NCBI RefSeq assembly: GCF_019039055.1
Contig: NZ_JAHOPB010000001.1
Coordinates: forward strand, 1,798,001 to 1,862,000
DNA from: Reyranella humidisoli
GTDB taxonomy: Bacteria > Pseudomonadota > Alphaproteobacteria > Reyranellales > Reyranellaceae
Reading direction: 5' to 3'
DNA: 64,000 bases
In this document: positions 34,942 to 43,834 of the stretch, one piece after another
Layout: each line of letters begins with the position of its first letter
Position numbering within the stretch: the stretch's first letter is position 1
The notes under the pieces: model-generated
What the model was told of the DNA's origin: nothing
The model's database searches: none
Seen by the model: the letters and a program-made list of their open reading frames with translations, nothing else
Position numbers and translations under genes: made by a program

Positions 34942-35550
34942 CTATTTCGGCTGCGTCGCCGGCACGCCCAGCGAGAGCATCAGCCGGTTGGCCCAGTTGA
35001 AGAACGAGGCCGCGCCGATCAGGTCGGCGATGGCGGCGTCGTCGAGGCCGACGGTGCGCAGGCGTTCGACATGCTCCTTGCCGAAGGTCATCGGCAGGGC
35101 CGTCAACGCGACCGAGGCGGCCACGATGGCTTCCCAACGCTCATCGAGTTTGGCCTCGACGCCCTCGTCCAGCAGCCGCTGCACGTCGTCGACGCGCTTC
35201 GAGTAGGTCGCGGCGAAGCGGGCATGGACGGAGGCGCAGTATATGCAGCCGTTGAGGCGCGACGTGGCCGCCGCCGCCAGTTCGCGCTCGGCGCGCGGCA
35301 GGCCGGCCTCGGGATTGTAGAAGATGTCCTTGTCGGTCCGCGTGCGCGCCTCCAGCACGTCGGGGTCGCGGGCCAGCAGCCGGAAGTAGGGCGACTTCAC
35401 GCGCGCCGCGTCGACCAGGCTCCTGATGTGATGCTCGGTCATGTCGGCTTCGGCCATGGGTTCGAGCCAGGGCAGCCAGTCGAGCATGTCGCGGGTGAAG
35501 ACCACCGGCTCGGTGTGCGGCGGCAGCGTCAGGGTCTTGTCGGTGCTCAT
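34942..35550 (-). CDS. Alkylhydroperoxidase (AhpD/CMD fold) domain protein, Avi_7169-like
   Basis: A 202-residue protein of the carboxymuconolactone decarboxylase fold. The CxxC site is LNGCIYCASVHARFAA, giving two Cys and His as in AhpD peroxidases; ELAAAATSRL precedes it. AhpD-type proteins reduce peroxides or handle reactive by-products. It is the third gene of a run with a CMD protein and a luciferase-like monooxygenase. Its start overlaps the CMD gene stop (ATGA). Confidence 0.85.
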   Translation of the reverse strand: MSTDKTLTLPPHTEPVVFTRDMLDWLPWLEPMAEADMTEHHIRSLVDAARVKSPYFRLLARDPDVLEARTRTDKDIFYNPEAGLPRAERELAAAATSRLNGCIYCASVHARFAATYSKRVDDVQRLLDEGVEAKLDERWEAIVAASVALTALPMTFGKEHVERLRTVGLDDAAIADLIGAASFFNWANRLMLSLGVPATQPK

Positions 35551-36122
35551 AGCGTGCTCGCGAGGACGGTCAGGCCGGAAACGACCCGGATCTGGTAGGA
35601 CAGGAAGGAGACGAGCTGCGAGATCGTCACGATGTCGTTGGTCGACCAGCCGGCGTCGAGCAGCGACTGCAGCGATGGCGCCGACGCATCGCGCGGATGG
35701 AACACCAGCATGTGCGTATGCTCGAAGGCGGCCGTCAGGCGAGGCCCGAGCGCGGCGCGTCCGGCATCGCTCACCTTCCAGGTCGGTCCCGGTGCATCCT
35801 CGACCGAGAGCGGTCCCTTGGGGAAGCGGCCATAGGGGCCCTTGGCCTTGGCTGCAGCGACTTCCGTCGCCACGGCCGTATGCAAGGTTGCCGGCAGCTT
35901 GGCCGCATAGAAGGCATCGGTCCTGGCTTCGCCGTGCAGGCCCGCGACGAAAGCCGCGATGGCATGGCGCTCGTCGGCGCTGACGCCGCCAGGTTCCTTC
36001 GGTTCAAACAGGGAAGCGTAGCTCGCCTGCGCGTGCTTGCGCGCCTCGGCCCGCTGGGCGCGAATCGCGTCCAGCTTCGAGCCCGGGGCGATTCCCACCA
36101 GGCTGTCGATCACGTCTGTCAT
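35547..36122 (-). CDS. CMD-fold protein, Avi_7170-like
   Basis: A 191-residue protein. Its fold is that of carboxymuconolactone decarboxylase, but it lacks the CxxC pair of its neighbour: the matching region reads EARTDAFYAAKLPATLH. Segments such as DVIDSLVGIAPGSKLDAIRAQRAEARKHAQASY (residues 3-35) and TNDIVTISQLVSFLSYQIRVV match a group that always travels with an Avi_7169-like protein and a KPN_01858-like monooxygenase. Start and stop overlap both neighbours by four bases. Exact role unknown; it may be a non-catalytic partner. Confidence 0.82.
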   Translation of the reverse strand: MTDVIDSLVGIAPGSKLDAIRAQRAEARKHAQASYASLFEPKEPGGVSADERHAIAAFVAGLHGEARTDAFYAAKLPATLHTAVATEVAAAKAKGPYGRFPKGPLSVEDAPGPTWKVSDAGRAALGPRLTAAFEHTHMLVFHPRDASAPSLQSLLDAGWSTNDIVTISQLVSFLSYQIRVVSGLTVLASTL

Positions 36123-37153
36123 GCGACTTGTCTCGTCCCCATTCTGATTTCCGGCGCCCAGCCCAATGCGGGCGCGACCTTCTCGGCCAGCAGCTCGATC
36201 GACCGCAGGATATAGGGGTGCGGCGGATCGATCGAGTGAACCTGCATCGTGAGGTCGGTGGCGCGTTCCAGGGTGGAATCGCCCTGCAGCGAGGCGATGA
36301 CTTCGTCCGGTGTGCCGATATGCACGTCCATGGCCGCGATCAGGTCGCCGACCAGGCTGCCCGAGGTGAAATTGCCGGTGGCAGCCAGCCGGTGGCGCAT
36401 GCGGGACAGGCCGGTCTCGGCCAGCCGCATCGCCTCCTTGCGATCGTCAGCCACGAAGATGGTGCGGGACGCCAGGATGCGCGGCTCGACGCCCTTGGGC
36501 AGGGCTTCGAGATAGGCATCGAGCATCGGATTCTGGATGTCGGCCAGCGAGGCGTGCGGCGCGTCGGGAGACCGTGGCTGGGTGCGCGACAGCATCAGCC
36601 CATCGCCCGCCAGCCCGGCCCGCCGCGCGCCCGGGACGGTGAAGGTCGCCTGCCAGACGCGGTCGACCAGGGTCGGACTCGACGGGTAGAGCTTGTCGCC
36701 GCCGGGGAGGGCGTCGCCTGACCAGGCGGTCTTCAGCAAAGCGAGGTTGTTGTCGAACAGCACGTGCCGCTTGTCGCTCTCGAGGCCGAAGGCGGTGAAG
36801 GCGGTGAGATTGCCGCCCGGGCCGACGCCGACTTCGAGGCGGCCGCCGCTCATCAGGTCGGTGACGGCGGCGTCCTCGGCGACGCGGATCGGCAGTTCCA
36901 GCGGCAGCGTGACGATGCCCGTGCCGAGCCGGATTCGCGACGTATGGGCGGCGACGTGGGAGAGAAACACGAACGGGGCGGGCAGTCCGCCTTCGCCCTC
37001 GTGGAAATGGTGCTGGGCGATCCAGGCCGAATCGAAGCCGCACTTCTCGGCGTGCTGGATCTGCTGGGTGGCCAGCCGGTAACGCTCGGCTGCGTCCACC
37101 TGGTCGAGGAGGCGGGTGAAGAAGCCGAGGCGCTTGATCGGAAACGTCGTCAT
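36119..37153 (-). CDS. FMN-dependent luciferase-like monooxygenase, KPN_01858-like
   Basis: A 344-residue TIM-barrel flavin monooxygenase of the bacterial luciferase superfamily. Segments: FDSAWIAQHHFHEGEGGLPAP, IRLGTGIVTLPLELPIRVAEDAAV (residues 93-116) and GGRLEVGVGPGG. Related enzymes use FMNH2 to oxidise alkanesulfonates, sulfides or amines. It heads the monooxygenase-CMD-AhpD run and ends with an overlap into the CMD gene. Its substrate is unknown; the association with a Dpp-type importer in other bacteria hints at an imported compound. Confidence 0.87.
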   Translation of the reverse strand: MTTFPIKRLGFFTRLLDQVDAAERYRLATQQIQHAEKCGFDSAWIAQHHFHEGEGGLPAPFVFLSHVAAHTSRIRLGTGIVTLPLELPIRVAEDAAVTDLMSGGRLEVGVGPGGNLTAFTAFGLESDKRHVLFDNNLALLKTAWSGDALPGGDKLYPSSPTLVDRVWQATFTVPGARRAGLAGDGLMLSRTQPRSPDAPHASLADIQNPMLDAYLEALPKGVEPRILASRTIFVADDRKEAMRLAETGLSRMRHRLAATGNFTSGSLVGDLIAAMDVHIGTPDEVIASLQGDSTLERATDLTMQVHSIDPPHPYILRSIELLAEKVAPALGWAPEIRMGTRQVA

Positions 37154-37194
37154 GGGCTCAACCCCTGCTGCCCGCCCTCGGAACAAAGGAAAAA

Positions 37195-38259
37195 TTATCC
37201 TCCGAGCAGTGCGGCCGACGGCAGCAGCTCCTTGCGCTCGACCTTCTTCACGATCTCGGTGAGCCTGGTGTGGGTCGGTGCCTTCACGCCGATGAAGTTG
37301 CCGCGCTCGGCGATGTAGCCGTTCATGAACTCGATCTCGGTGCGGCGGCCCTTGATGATGTCCTGGGCCATCGAGGGGCGCTGGATGTCGGCGCGCGGAT
37401 TGGGATTGGTGTTGGAGCCCGGCCGCAGGATCGCCTCGACCTCGTCGAGCGCGGCCTTGTCGTCCTCGGAAGCACGGGCCAGCAGCTCCGGCTCGAACTT
37501 GCCGATCTTCTCGATGTGGTAGCCCAGCGCCTGGCCGACGCGCACCGCCTCGCCGCCCAGCTTGATCGAGAAGCGGCGGACCGCGTCGTTGCGGTCGCAG
37601 TCGGTGCCGGTCATGCCGGTGGCGGCCGAGACGCCGTTCTTCATGCCGTTCTGGCAGAGCTTGGACCAGCGCTCGCCCCACAGGTTGGTCGTGGTCTTGG
37701 CGCTGTCGATCATGCCGACCATCTCGCGCAGTTCCTCGACCCGCTTGGTGATGCGGCCATGGACCTCGCCGACGCGGAAGACCGTGTGCTTGTCGCCGCC
37801 CTTGGAGACGGTGCGGCGGATCTTGCCGGCCTCGTACATGTCGACCGAGATCAGCGAGGCGACCATGCCCACGGTCTTGCCCCAGCCGACGATGCCCGCG
37901 ATGCGCTCCTCGTTCAGGCAGTTCTGCAGCGACACGATGTAGCCGTCTGGCGCGAGATACTGCTTGATCAGCGCCGTCGCCCATTCGGTGTCATAGGACT
38001 TCATCGAGACGAAGGCGATGTCGATCGGCTTCTGGCGCGAGAGGTCCTGCATCTCGGTGAGATGCATGGTCTTGGCCTTGGTGACCGTGAACTTCTCTTC
38101 CGGCGTGACGCCGTCGAGTTCGAGCCCGCGCTTGCGGATGATCTCGATGTTCTCCGGCCAGAAATCGATCAGTGTCACGTCGTGGCCGGCATGCGCCAGG
38201 TAGCCGCCGACATAACCGCCCAGGGCACCCGTGCCGACGACTGCGATTCTCTTACCCAT
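37195..38259 (-). CDS. Ketopantoate reductase family (ApbA/PanE-like) protein
   Basis: A 354-residue NADP-dependent reductase-like protein. The Rossmann motif is IAVVGTGALGGYVGGYL, and the C-terminal helical domain follows near residue 180. Family active-site residues are expected in SKLCQNGMKNGVSAATG (Lys/Asn region). It is longer than typical PanE by about 50 residues. It sits between a monooxygenase run and a hydrolase gene rather than with pantothenate genes, so a catabolic ketoacid or hydroxyacid is more likely than ketopantoate. Confidence 0.82.
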   Translation of the reverse strand: MGKRIAVVGTGALGGYVGGYLAHAGHDVTLIDFWPENIEIIRKRGLELDGVTPEEKFTVTKAKTMHLTEMQDLSRQKPIDIAFVSMKSYDTEWATALIKQYLAPDGYIVSLQNCLNEERIAGIVGWGKTVGMVASLISVDMYEAGKIRRTVSKGGDKHTVFRVGEVHGRITKRVEELREMVGMIDSAKTTTNLWGERWSKLCQNGMKNGVSAATGMTGTDCDRNDAVRRFSIKLGGEAVRVGQALGYHIEKIGKFEPELLARASEDDKAALDEVEAILRPGSNTNPNPRADIQRPSMAQDIIKGRRTEIEFMNGYIAERGNFIGVKAPTHTRLTEIVKKVERKELLPSAALLGG

Positions 38260-38283
38260 CCTGATCTCCCTTGAAGCTGTTCG

Positions 38284-40167
38284 TTAAGGCGCGACGCGCG
38301 GTTCCTTGCGCGCGCGGTCGAGATAGCGTTCGGCGTCCTCGGCCAGCAGCAGCCGGTCGGCCATCAGTTCCGTGACCACGGCCTGGACCTTGGCGACATA
38401 GTCGGCGCCGTCCTTGTAGCGTTCGGCGATCGAGGGGCGGGGATCACCCGAAGCTTCACGGGCCGCCTTGTCGACGGGGAGCGGCAGGCAGCTCCCGTCG
38501 CGGTCGGCGATCTCGCCTTTCGGATAAGGCGGCTTGTATTCGTTCCAGCCGGTGTAGGTGGCGAGCGGTACGGCGATGTCGGGCAAGCGGATGCCTGCGA
38601 CCTCGTTGCCGTCGGCGTCGACCTTGCTGACCAGCGTGCGATAGACCTTGTCGCCCGCGACGGGCTTCACCCAGTCGCCCGGCGGCGACACGGTGTTGGT
38701 GGTGCGCACGATCGCCGCGCCCGGCACTGCGGGAAAGCCGGTCTTGTCCGGCTCGACCAGCGTACCGGCGGCGAGCGTCGGCACCCGGCTGGGCGGCGGC
38801 GTCTTTCCGGAAACGACCCATTCGTCGAGCGCGACGAGCAGGGCGCGGATGGCGGGCATCGGATTGTGCGGGTTGCGCGGATTGAGGTTGGGGCCGGGAT
38901 CGGTCGTCGCGCCGGCGCGACCGCCATGCTGCGTACCGGCAACCATGTAGACGCGCGAATTCTCCGGCAGGGCGATGTCCCTGGTGCCGAGCGGATCGGT
39001 GTGCAGCAGGGAGGCGCCCTTCTGCCAGTACTCGGTCGAGGTGTTGGTTTCGATCAGCAGCGGATCGCTGCCGTCGCGCCGGAACAGTGAACCGGTCTTG
39101 CCCGTCAGCGGATCGCTCTGCGTCGCCGTCGAGAAGGGAAACTCATTCTCGGGGAAGCCGTGATCCTCGTGCTGGGTGTTGGTGCGCGCCGGCTGGGCGA
39201 AGGGCGTGTTGTAGAAGACGCGCCCGACGCCTGCGATGTGGCTGTGGATGCCGTCGAACACGCGGCGGCCCTGTTCGTCGCGATTGAAGCCTTCGGAGAT
39301 GTGATTGCGAAGGTAACGCCCGGCCTGCGAGAAACCGATTGCCAGCGCGTGCGTCATGGGACGACCGGTGGCCTTCACCGCGTCGGGCGAATGGCGCAGC
39401 CAGCTCACCACGTCGCGCGTAGCCGCGAAGCCCAGGCCCTGGACCTTCGGGTTCTTCGCTTCGTAGTGAAATTCGTAGAGGAAGCCCGGCTGGGCCTTGG
39501 TGCCGTCGCGCAGTCTGATCGAGCGGGCGTCGATGAACGACCACTGGTTCAACGGCAGTTCGCGCGGCTCGTCGTCGGCGCGTTCTCGTACGGTGAGTCG
39601 GGCGCGGGGCTGTTCGAGCGTGGCGGCCTCGTGCGACAGCTTGAAGGCTTCGAGGACGCCGATACGCGTGCCCGAGACCCATTCCTCGCGAACCGTCTGC
39701 ACGATCGGCTGGCCGTTGTTCGTCGCGACCGGCGCGGTGAGCGCGAGGCCCATATTGGCGCGCGGTGCATCGGGGTCCCAGCCCGACCAGACGATGGTGT
39801 AACCGCGGCGCAGCGGAAAGGCGTTGCCGAGATCGGCCAGCGTCTTCGGGTCGTTCACGCCCTGCGGTCCGTCGGCGATGTTGCCGAACAGCATCTTGCG
39901 GCCGCGATTGTTCACCTCGTAGAGGATGCGCCCGTTGCCGCGCGAAGAATCCTTGGGTCGCAGGATGAAGACGCTGGTCGCGTATTCGACCTTGCCGGCG
40001 GCATTGCGCGGCGCCTTGTCGATCAGGGCGATACCCCGATTGCCGGGCGCCGCCGGATCGACCTCGCCCCTGGCGACGGCGATGACGCGCTCGTAGGCGC
40101 CGGCCTCGCCGAACGGCGTGCCGTCGGCGAGGGGCTCGACCTTTTCGATCTCGAGGGAAAGAAGCAC
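38284..40167 (-). CDS. Large alpha/beta hydrolase domain protein
   Basis: A 627-residue protein of a large alpha/beta hydrolase family of unknown substrate. The nucleophile elbow is LAIGFSQAGRYLRNHI (Ser about residue 275), an N-terminal beta-rich part includes ILYEVNNRGRKMLFGN, and MVAGTQHGGRAG carries a likely catalytic His. It has no clear signal peptide. The GTG start overlaps by one base the stop of the VOC gene. Neighbouring genes (VOC protein, monooxygenase-fold dehydrogenase, MFS scrap) suggest a catabolic operon for an ester or lactone. Confidence 0.78.
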   Translation of the reverse strand: MLLSLEIEKVEPLADGTPFGEAGAYERVIAVARGEVDPAAPGNRGIALIDKAPRNAAGKVEYATSVFILRPKDSSRGNGRILYEVNNRGRKMLFGNIADGPQGVNDPKTLADLGNAFPLRRGYTIVWSGWDPDAPRANMGLALTAPVATNNGQPIVQTVREEWVSGTRIGVLEAFKLSHEAATLEQPRARLTVRERADDEPRELPLNQWSFIDARSIRLRDGTKAQPGFLYEFHYEAKNPKVQGLGFAATRDVVSWLRHSPDAVKATGRPMTHALAIGFSQAGRYLRNHISEGFNRDEQGRRVFDGIHSHIAGVGRVFYNTPFAQPARTNTQHEDHGFPENEFPFSTATQSDPLTGKTGSLFRRDGSDPLLIETNTSTEYWQKGASLLHTDPLGTRDIALPENSRVYMVAGTQHGGRAGATTDPGPNLNPRNPHNPMPAIRALLVALDEWVVSGKTPPPSRVPTLAAGTLVEPDKTGFPAVPGAAIVRTTNTVSPPGDWVKPVAGDKVYRTLVSKVDADGNEVAGIRLPDIAVPLATYTGWNEYKPPYPKGEIADRDGSCLPLPVDKAAREASGDPRPSIAERYKDGADYVAKVQAVVTELMADRLLLAEDAERYLDRARKEPRVAP

Positions 40168-40592
40168 TAGGCCCTGGCTTCCGCCTGGACCTCTTCCGCC
40201 GGGAAGTTCAGTTCCACGCCGACGCCGTCGGGATCGTAGAGGAAAATCTGCGCCGCGCCGGTCCGTGGCACGATCTGCTCGCGGAACGTCACGTTCTTCG
40301 ACTGCAGGCGCTTGCGCACGCCGGGCAGGTCGCTGGCGGCGAAGGCGATATGGTCGAAGCGGCCGGTGTCCTCGAACTTCTTCTCGGTGCCGCGCACGAC
40401 GATGCCCTCACGCGGCTTGCGCTCGCCCAGCAGGTGGACGGTGGCCACGCCACCGGAATAGAGCCAGTAGCCCGGGAAGCCGAGCGGCGGACGGTCGCCG
40501 TTCTCGAGGCCGAGCACGTCGCAATAGAAGTCCTTGGTGGCTTCGAGATCCGACGGCTCGATCGTGTAGTGCTGCAGGGGGCCAAGCGGCAT
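40167..40592 (-). CDS. VOC (glyoxalase/extradiol dioxygenase fold) family protein
   Basis: A 141-residue one-module VOC protein. LQHYTIEPSDLEATKDFYCDVLGL opens with the first metal ligand His, FDHIAFAASDLPGVRKRL gives the second, and FLYDPDGVGVELNF the Glu. It is distinct from the VOC protein at 26625. It overlaps the hydrolase gene by one base and follows the dehydrogenase-fold gene by 15 bases, in one operon. Reaction unknown. Confidence 0.85.
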   Translation of the reverse strand: MPLGPLQHYTIEPSDLEATKDFYCDVLGLENGDRPPLGFPGYWLYSGGVATVHLLGERKPREGIVVRGTEKKFEDTGRFDHIAFAASDLPGVRKRLQSKNVTFREQIVPRTGAAQIFLYDPDGVGVELNFPAEEVQAEARA

Positions 40593-40607
40593 GGTTGTCT
40601 CCGTGGG

Positions 40608-41807
40608 TCAGACGAAAGTGAGGTCGGCTTCGGCGCCCATCATCCACGCACCGACGGTCTCGAAATGGGAAAGCCGGCCCTGCAGCTGCTGGGTCACGGT
40701 GTGGATGTCGCGGAAGCGGCGCTCCAGCGGATGGTTCTCGAAAATCGCGGTGGCGCCCGCGGCATTGTAGGCGAAGTCGACAGCGTCCTTGGCCTTGTGG
40801 ATGGCGTTGGTCGCGGCCATGCGGATGGTGATGCGCTGCTCGACGGTGATGGTGTTGCCGGCCGAGAGGTCCTTCCAGATGCCGGCCATCGACTGCAGCA
40901 GGAAGGCGCGCGCGGCCCGGAGATTGACCTCGGCCTGGGCGAGGTTGGACTGCACCACCGCGTTATCGCGGATGGGGCTCTTCATCCCGCGCGGCACCTT
41001 GTTGCGCGCGACGTCGAGGAAGCAGTCGAGCGCGCCGCGGGCGATGCCGCAGGCCACGCCCGCGAAGCCCACCTGGTAGCAGGTGCCGGCGCCCATCCGG
41101 TAGAGCGGGCCGGCCTCACGGCATTCGAGTTCGAACTCGCGGGTGATCGAATGGTCGGCGCGGACGAAGAAGTCGGTGAGGGCGAACTGGTCGCTGGCCG
41201 TGCCGCGCAGGCCGACCGTGTTCCAGATGTCCGTCCACTGAACGTCGCCGGTGCGCACCAGCATCGTGCGCTCCTGCTGGCGGCCGTTCGCGTCGAGACG
41301 CGGGGAGCCATCGGCCTGGAAGATCGGGCAGTGGGCGCCGAGCCACGTCGCGTGGCGACCGCCCGAGGCGAAGGCCCAGACGCCCGTCACCTTGTAGCCG
41401 CCGTCACACTCGACGGCTTTGACCCTGGGACCGGGACCCCAGGCCAGCACGGCACGCGGATCGTCGCCGAAGATCGATCGCGCGACCGGCAGGTCGAGAT
41501 AGGCGGCCGACATGGCGCAGCCGCCGGCCTGGCTCAGGCACCAGGCGGTCGAGGCGTCACCACGGGCGATCGTCTCGATCACATGGAAGAACGTGACGGG
41601 ATCGGTCTCGATTCCCTCCGAGGTGCGCGGCAGCAGCAGGCGGAACAGCCGGGCCTCATGGAGCTTGTCGAGCAGCGTCGGCGGCAGCCGGCGCGTCTCC
41701 TCGATCTCGTTCGAAGCGGCCTCGACGGCCGCCCGGACGGCCTCGGCACGTGCGATCACGGCGGGGTCGCCGGCGAGATCGGCGGCAGACAGGATCAACG
41801 TATCCAA
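40608..41807 (-). CDS. Acyl-CoA dehydrogenase-fold flavin monooxygenase/oxidoreductase
   Basis: A 399-residue protein with the acyl-CoA dehydrogenase fold, closer to the HpaH/DszC hydroxylase branch than to true dehydrogenases. Segments: LHEARLFRLLLPRTSEGIETDP, AYLDLPVARSIFGDDPRAVLAW and GVWAFASGGRHATWLGAHCP. The C-terminal catalytic Glu motif of dehydrogenases (EGTxxI) is not seen; the end reads FENHPLERRFRDIHTVTQQ. Such enzymes need a separate flavin reductase. It is the first intact gene of the operon with the VOC protein and hydrolase; an MFS scrap lies upstream. Confidence 0.8.
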   Translation of the reverse strand: MDTLILSAADLAGDPAVIARAEAVRAAVEAASNEIEETRRLPPTLLDKLHEARLFRLLLPRTSEGIETDPVTFFHVIETIARGDASTAWCLSQAGGCAMSAAYLDLPVARSIFGDDPRAVLAWGPGPRVKAVECDGGYKVTGVWAFASGGRHATWLGAHCPIFQADGSPRLDANGRQQERTMLVRTGDVQWTDIWNTVGLRGTASDQFALTDFFVRADHSITREFELECREAGPLYRMGAGTCYQVGFAGVACGIARGALDCFLDVARNKVPRGMKSPIRDNAVVQSNLAQAEVNLRAARAFLLQSMAGIWKDLSAGNTITVEQRITIRMAATNAIHKAKDAVDFAYNAAGATAIFENHPLERRFRDIHTVTQQLQGRLSHFETVGAWMMGAEADLTFV

Positions 41808-41834
41808 GACCTTCCCCTTCGACGGATGTGTGCG

Positions 41835-41963
41835 TCAGGCTTTTGCCAGTTCGCGATCGATCCGTTCGATCGACTTGCCCTTGGTTTCCAGCCCGAAGAA
41901 ATAATAGACCATCCCGGCCCTCAGGAACCAGCAGCCGAGATAGAGGGTTCGCAACGCTACGCC
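41835..41963 (-). pseudogene. 3' remnant of an MFS transporter gene
   Basis: On the - strand the last 40 or so codons read LYLGCWFLRAGMVYYFF, a last membrane helix, then GLETKGKSIERIDRELAKA and a stop. This is the standard C-terminus of metabolite or sugar MFS porters (ETKGKS-IE-ID). Upstream of about 41963 the frame turns into low-complexity Arg/Ala sequence with no transporter features, so the rest of the gene is gone. It sits 27 bases before the downstream dehydrogenase-fold gene in the same direction, consistent with a former importer of that operon. Confidence 0.65.
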
Positions 41964-42077
41964 TCGGGTTGCGGCAGCGGCAAGGCCGCGGGGGCGATCC
42001 AGTTTGCCCGTCGAAATCCGCCGCTGCATGGCAGCCCCCGCGTTTGGTAAGGAGAGGGGAACGAGGGGAGATTCATC

Positions 42078-42935
42078 ATGCACTGGACCGATCGCCGGAA
42101 GCGTTTCCGGGCGCTGCTCGCGGGCGACCGCTGTATTCATCCGGGCTCGGTGTTCGATCCGATTTCGGCACGGATCGCCGAGGATCTGGGCTTCGAGATC
42201 GGCATGTTCGCCGGTTCGGTCGCGTCCATGACCGTGCTGGGAGCCCCCGACCTGATCGTCCTCACCTTGAGTGAGTTCGCGGGCCAGGCCTATCGCATCA
42301 ACCGGGCCGGGAACCTGCCGCTCATGGTCGACGCCGACCACGGCTACGGCAACGCCCTGAACGCCCGCCGCACGGTTGAGGAGCTCGAGACCGCGGGTGT
42401 CAGCGGCCTCAGCCTCGAGGATACCGACCTGCCGACGCCGTACGGCACCACGGCACCGCGGCTGATCTCGATCGAGGAAGGCGTCGGAAAGATGAAGGCG
42501 GCGCTCGGCGGCCGGCAGGATCCGGATCTTTGCATTGCAGGCCGGACCAGCGCCGTGATGATCACCAGCCTCGACGACGCGATCGCGCGCGGCAAGGCCT
42601 ACGAGGGGGTGGGCGTCGACGCGCTGTTCTTCGTCGGCGTTCGCACCCGTGCCGAGCTCGACGCGATCTCGGAGGCGACCACACTGCCGATCATCCTGGG
42701 TGGCGTGTCGGGGGACCTGACGGATCTCGCCTATCTCAGCGCCCGCCGGGTTCGGATCGCGCTGCAGGGCCACCAGCCCTTCGCGGCGGCGGTGAAGGCG
42801 ACCTATGAGACGCTGAAAGCGCTGCGCGAGGGCACGCAGCCGTCGAAGCTGCAGGGCGTGGCCAGTCCCGAACTGATGAAGAAGGTCACGCGCGACGCCG
42901 ACTACGCGCGCTGGACGAAGGATTTCCTGGGCTGA
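42078..42935 (+). CDS. Isocitrate lyase/PEP mutase family enzyme (oxaloacetate decarboxylase-like)
   Basis: A 285-residue TIM-barrel enzyme. HPGSVFDPISARIAEDLGFE, then LPLMVDADHGYGNALN with the metal-binding Asp-Ala-Asp, VSGLSLEDTDLP with Glu-Asp, and CIAGRTSAV are the family landmarks. The short form that lacks the KKCGH-type loop, and the length, match Pseudomonas oxaloacetate decarboxylase (PA4872 type). A site AAGGAGAGG lies upstream. It ends seven bases before a convergent transglutaminase gene. The role in situ is probably organic acid metabolism. Confidence 0.82.
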   Translation: MHWTDRRKRFRALLAGDRCIHPGSVFDPISARIAEDLGFEIGMFAGSVASMTVLGAPDLIVLTLSEFAGQAYRINRAGNLPLMVDADHGYGNALNARRTVEELETAGVSGLSLEDTDLPTPYGTTAPRLISIEEGVGKMKAALGGRQDPDLCIAGRTSAVMITSLDDAIARGKAYEGVGVDALFFVGVRTRAELDAISEATTLPIILGGVSGDLTDLAYLSARRVRIALQGHQPFAAAVKATYETLKALREGTQPSKLQGVASPELMKKVTRDADYARWTKDFLG

Positions 42936-42942
42936 GCGAAGC

Positions 42943-43821
42943 TCAGCCGGTCGGTACCAAGGTCACGGCGACTCCGTAGGAATGGGAGTCGCCGCCCAGG
43001 ATGACGCCGCGCAGCGGGCTCACGTCGGAGAAGTCGCGGCCCCAGGCCACGGCGACGTGATCCTCGTGCGCGATCAGGTCATTGGTCGGGTCGAGATGGA
43101 CCCAGCCGGCCGCCTCGCCGCACCAGACGGCGACCCAGGCATGGCTCGCATCGGCGCCGCGCAGGGCGATCTCCTCCCGCGAATGGATCGTGCGGATGTA
43201 GCCGGACACGTAGCCCGCCGCGAGCCCGTGCGCCCGCAGCGCCGCGATCTGGACATGCGCGAAGTCCTGGCAGACGCCGGCCTTGCCCGCAAAGACGTCG
43301 CCCAGCGGCGTCGAGATGTCGGTGGCGCCCGGGTGGTACTCGAAATCCGCCTTGATGCGCGAGGTGAGCTCGCGCGCCGCCTCGAGGATCGGGCGTCCGG
43401 CGGTGAAGGACTGGGCGCCGTAGTCGCGCAGCGCCTCGACGCTCGGCACGAGAGGCGAATCGTGGATGAATTCGCTCGCTTCCACGGGCACGGGAAAGCC
43501 GTCGCCGAACAGCGATTCCCGGATGTCTTCCCAGGCCGGAGTGGAGGCGGCGGGCGGCGGTTCGGGGAAGCTTACATCGACTTCGGCCCGCACCTCGATG
43601 TCGAAGCGCGTGTGGGGCTTGTCGATCCGGTAGATGTCGATGAGGTTGCCGAAATGGTCGACATGCTGCACGGCAAGCGCCGGCAGCGGGCTCGTCACGA
43701 TGCCGATGGCGCTGACCTTCTGGCCGGGAAAATCGCGGGCGCGCAGGTGGGCGATATGGTGCGCCGAGTCGACCGTGCTGGCGTAGGTGTAGGTCGTGCG
43801 GTGCGAGAGCAGGTAGTGCAC
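42943..43821 (-). CDS. Transglutaminase-like cysteine protease family protein
   Basis: A 292-residue transglutaminase-like protein with an N-terminal bundle domain (LSHRTTYTYASTVDSAHHIAHL). The catalytic triad is Cys in GVCQDFAHVQ, His in SHAWVAVWCG and Asp in WVHLDPTNDL. GTG at 43821 is taken as start, 13 bases after the ATP-grasp gene stop. It is the last gene of a three-gene set with an ATP-grasp/alpha-E protein and a DUF2126 protein; such sets are predicted to make and break amide or isopeptide bonds. Confidence 0.87.
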   Translation of the reverse strand: MHYLLSHRTTYTYASTVDSAHHIAHLRARDFPGQKVSAIGIVTSPLPALAVQHVDHFGNLIDIYRIDKPHTRFDIEVRAEVDVSFPEPPPAASTPAWEDIRESLFGDGFPVPVEASEFIHDSPLVPSVEALRDYGAQSFTAGRPILEAARELTSRIKADFEYHPGATDISTPLGDVFAGKAGVCQDFAHVQIAALRAHGLAAGYVSGYIRTIHSREEIALRGADASHAWVAVWCGEAAGWVHLDPTNDLIAHEDHVAVAWGRDFSDVSPLRGVILGGDSHSYGVAVTLVPTG

Positions 43822-43834
43822 GGCGGTCCTCCCC

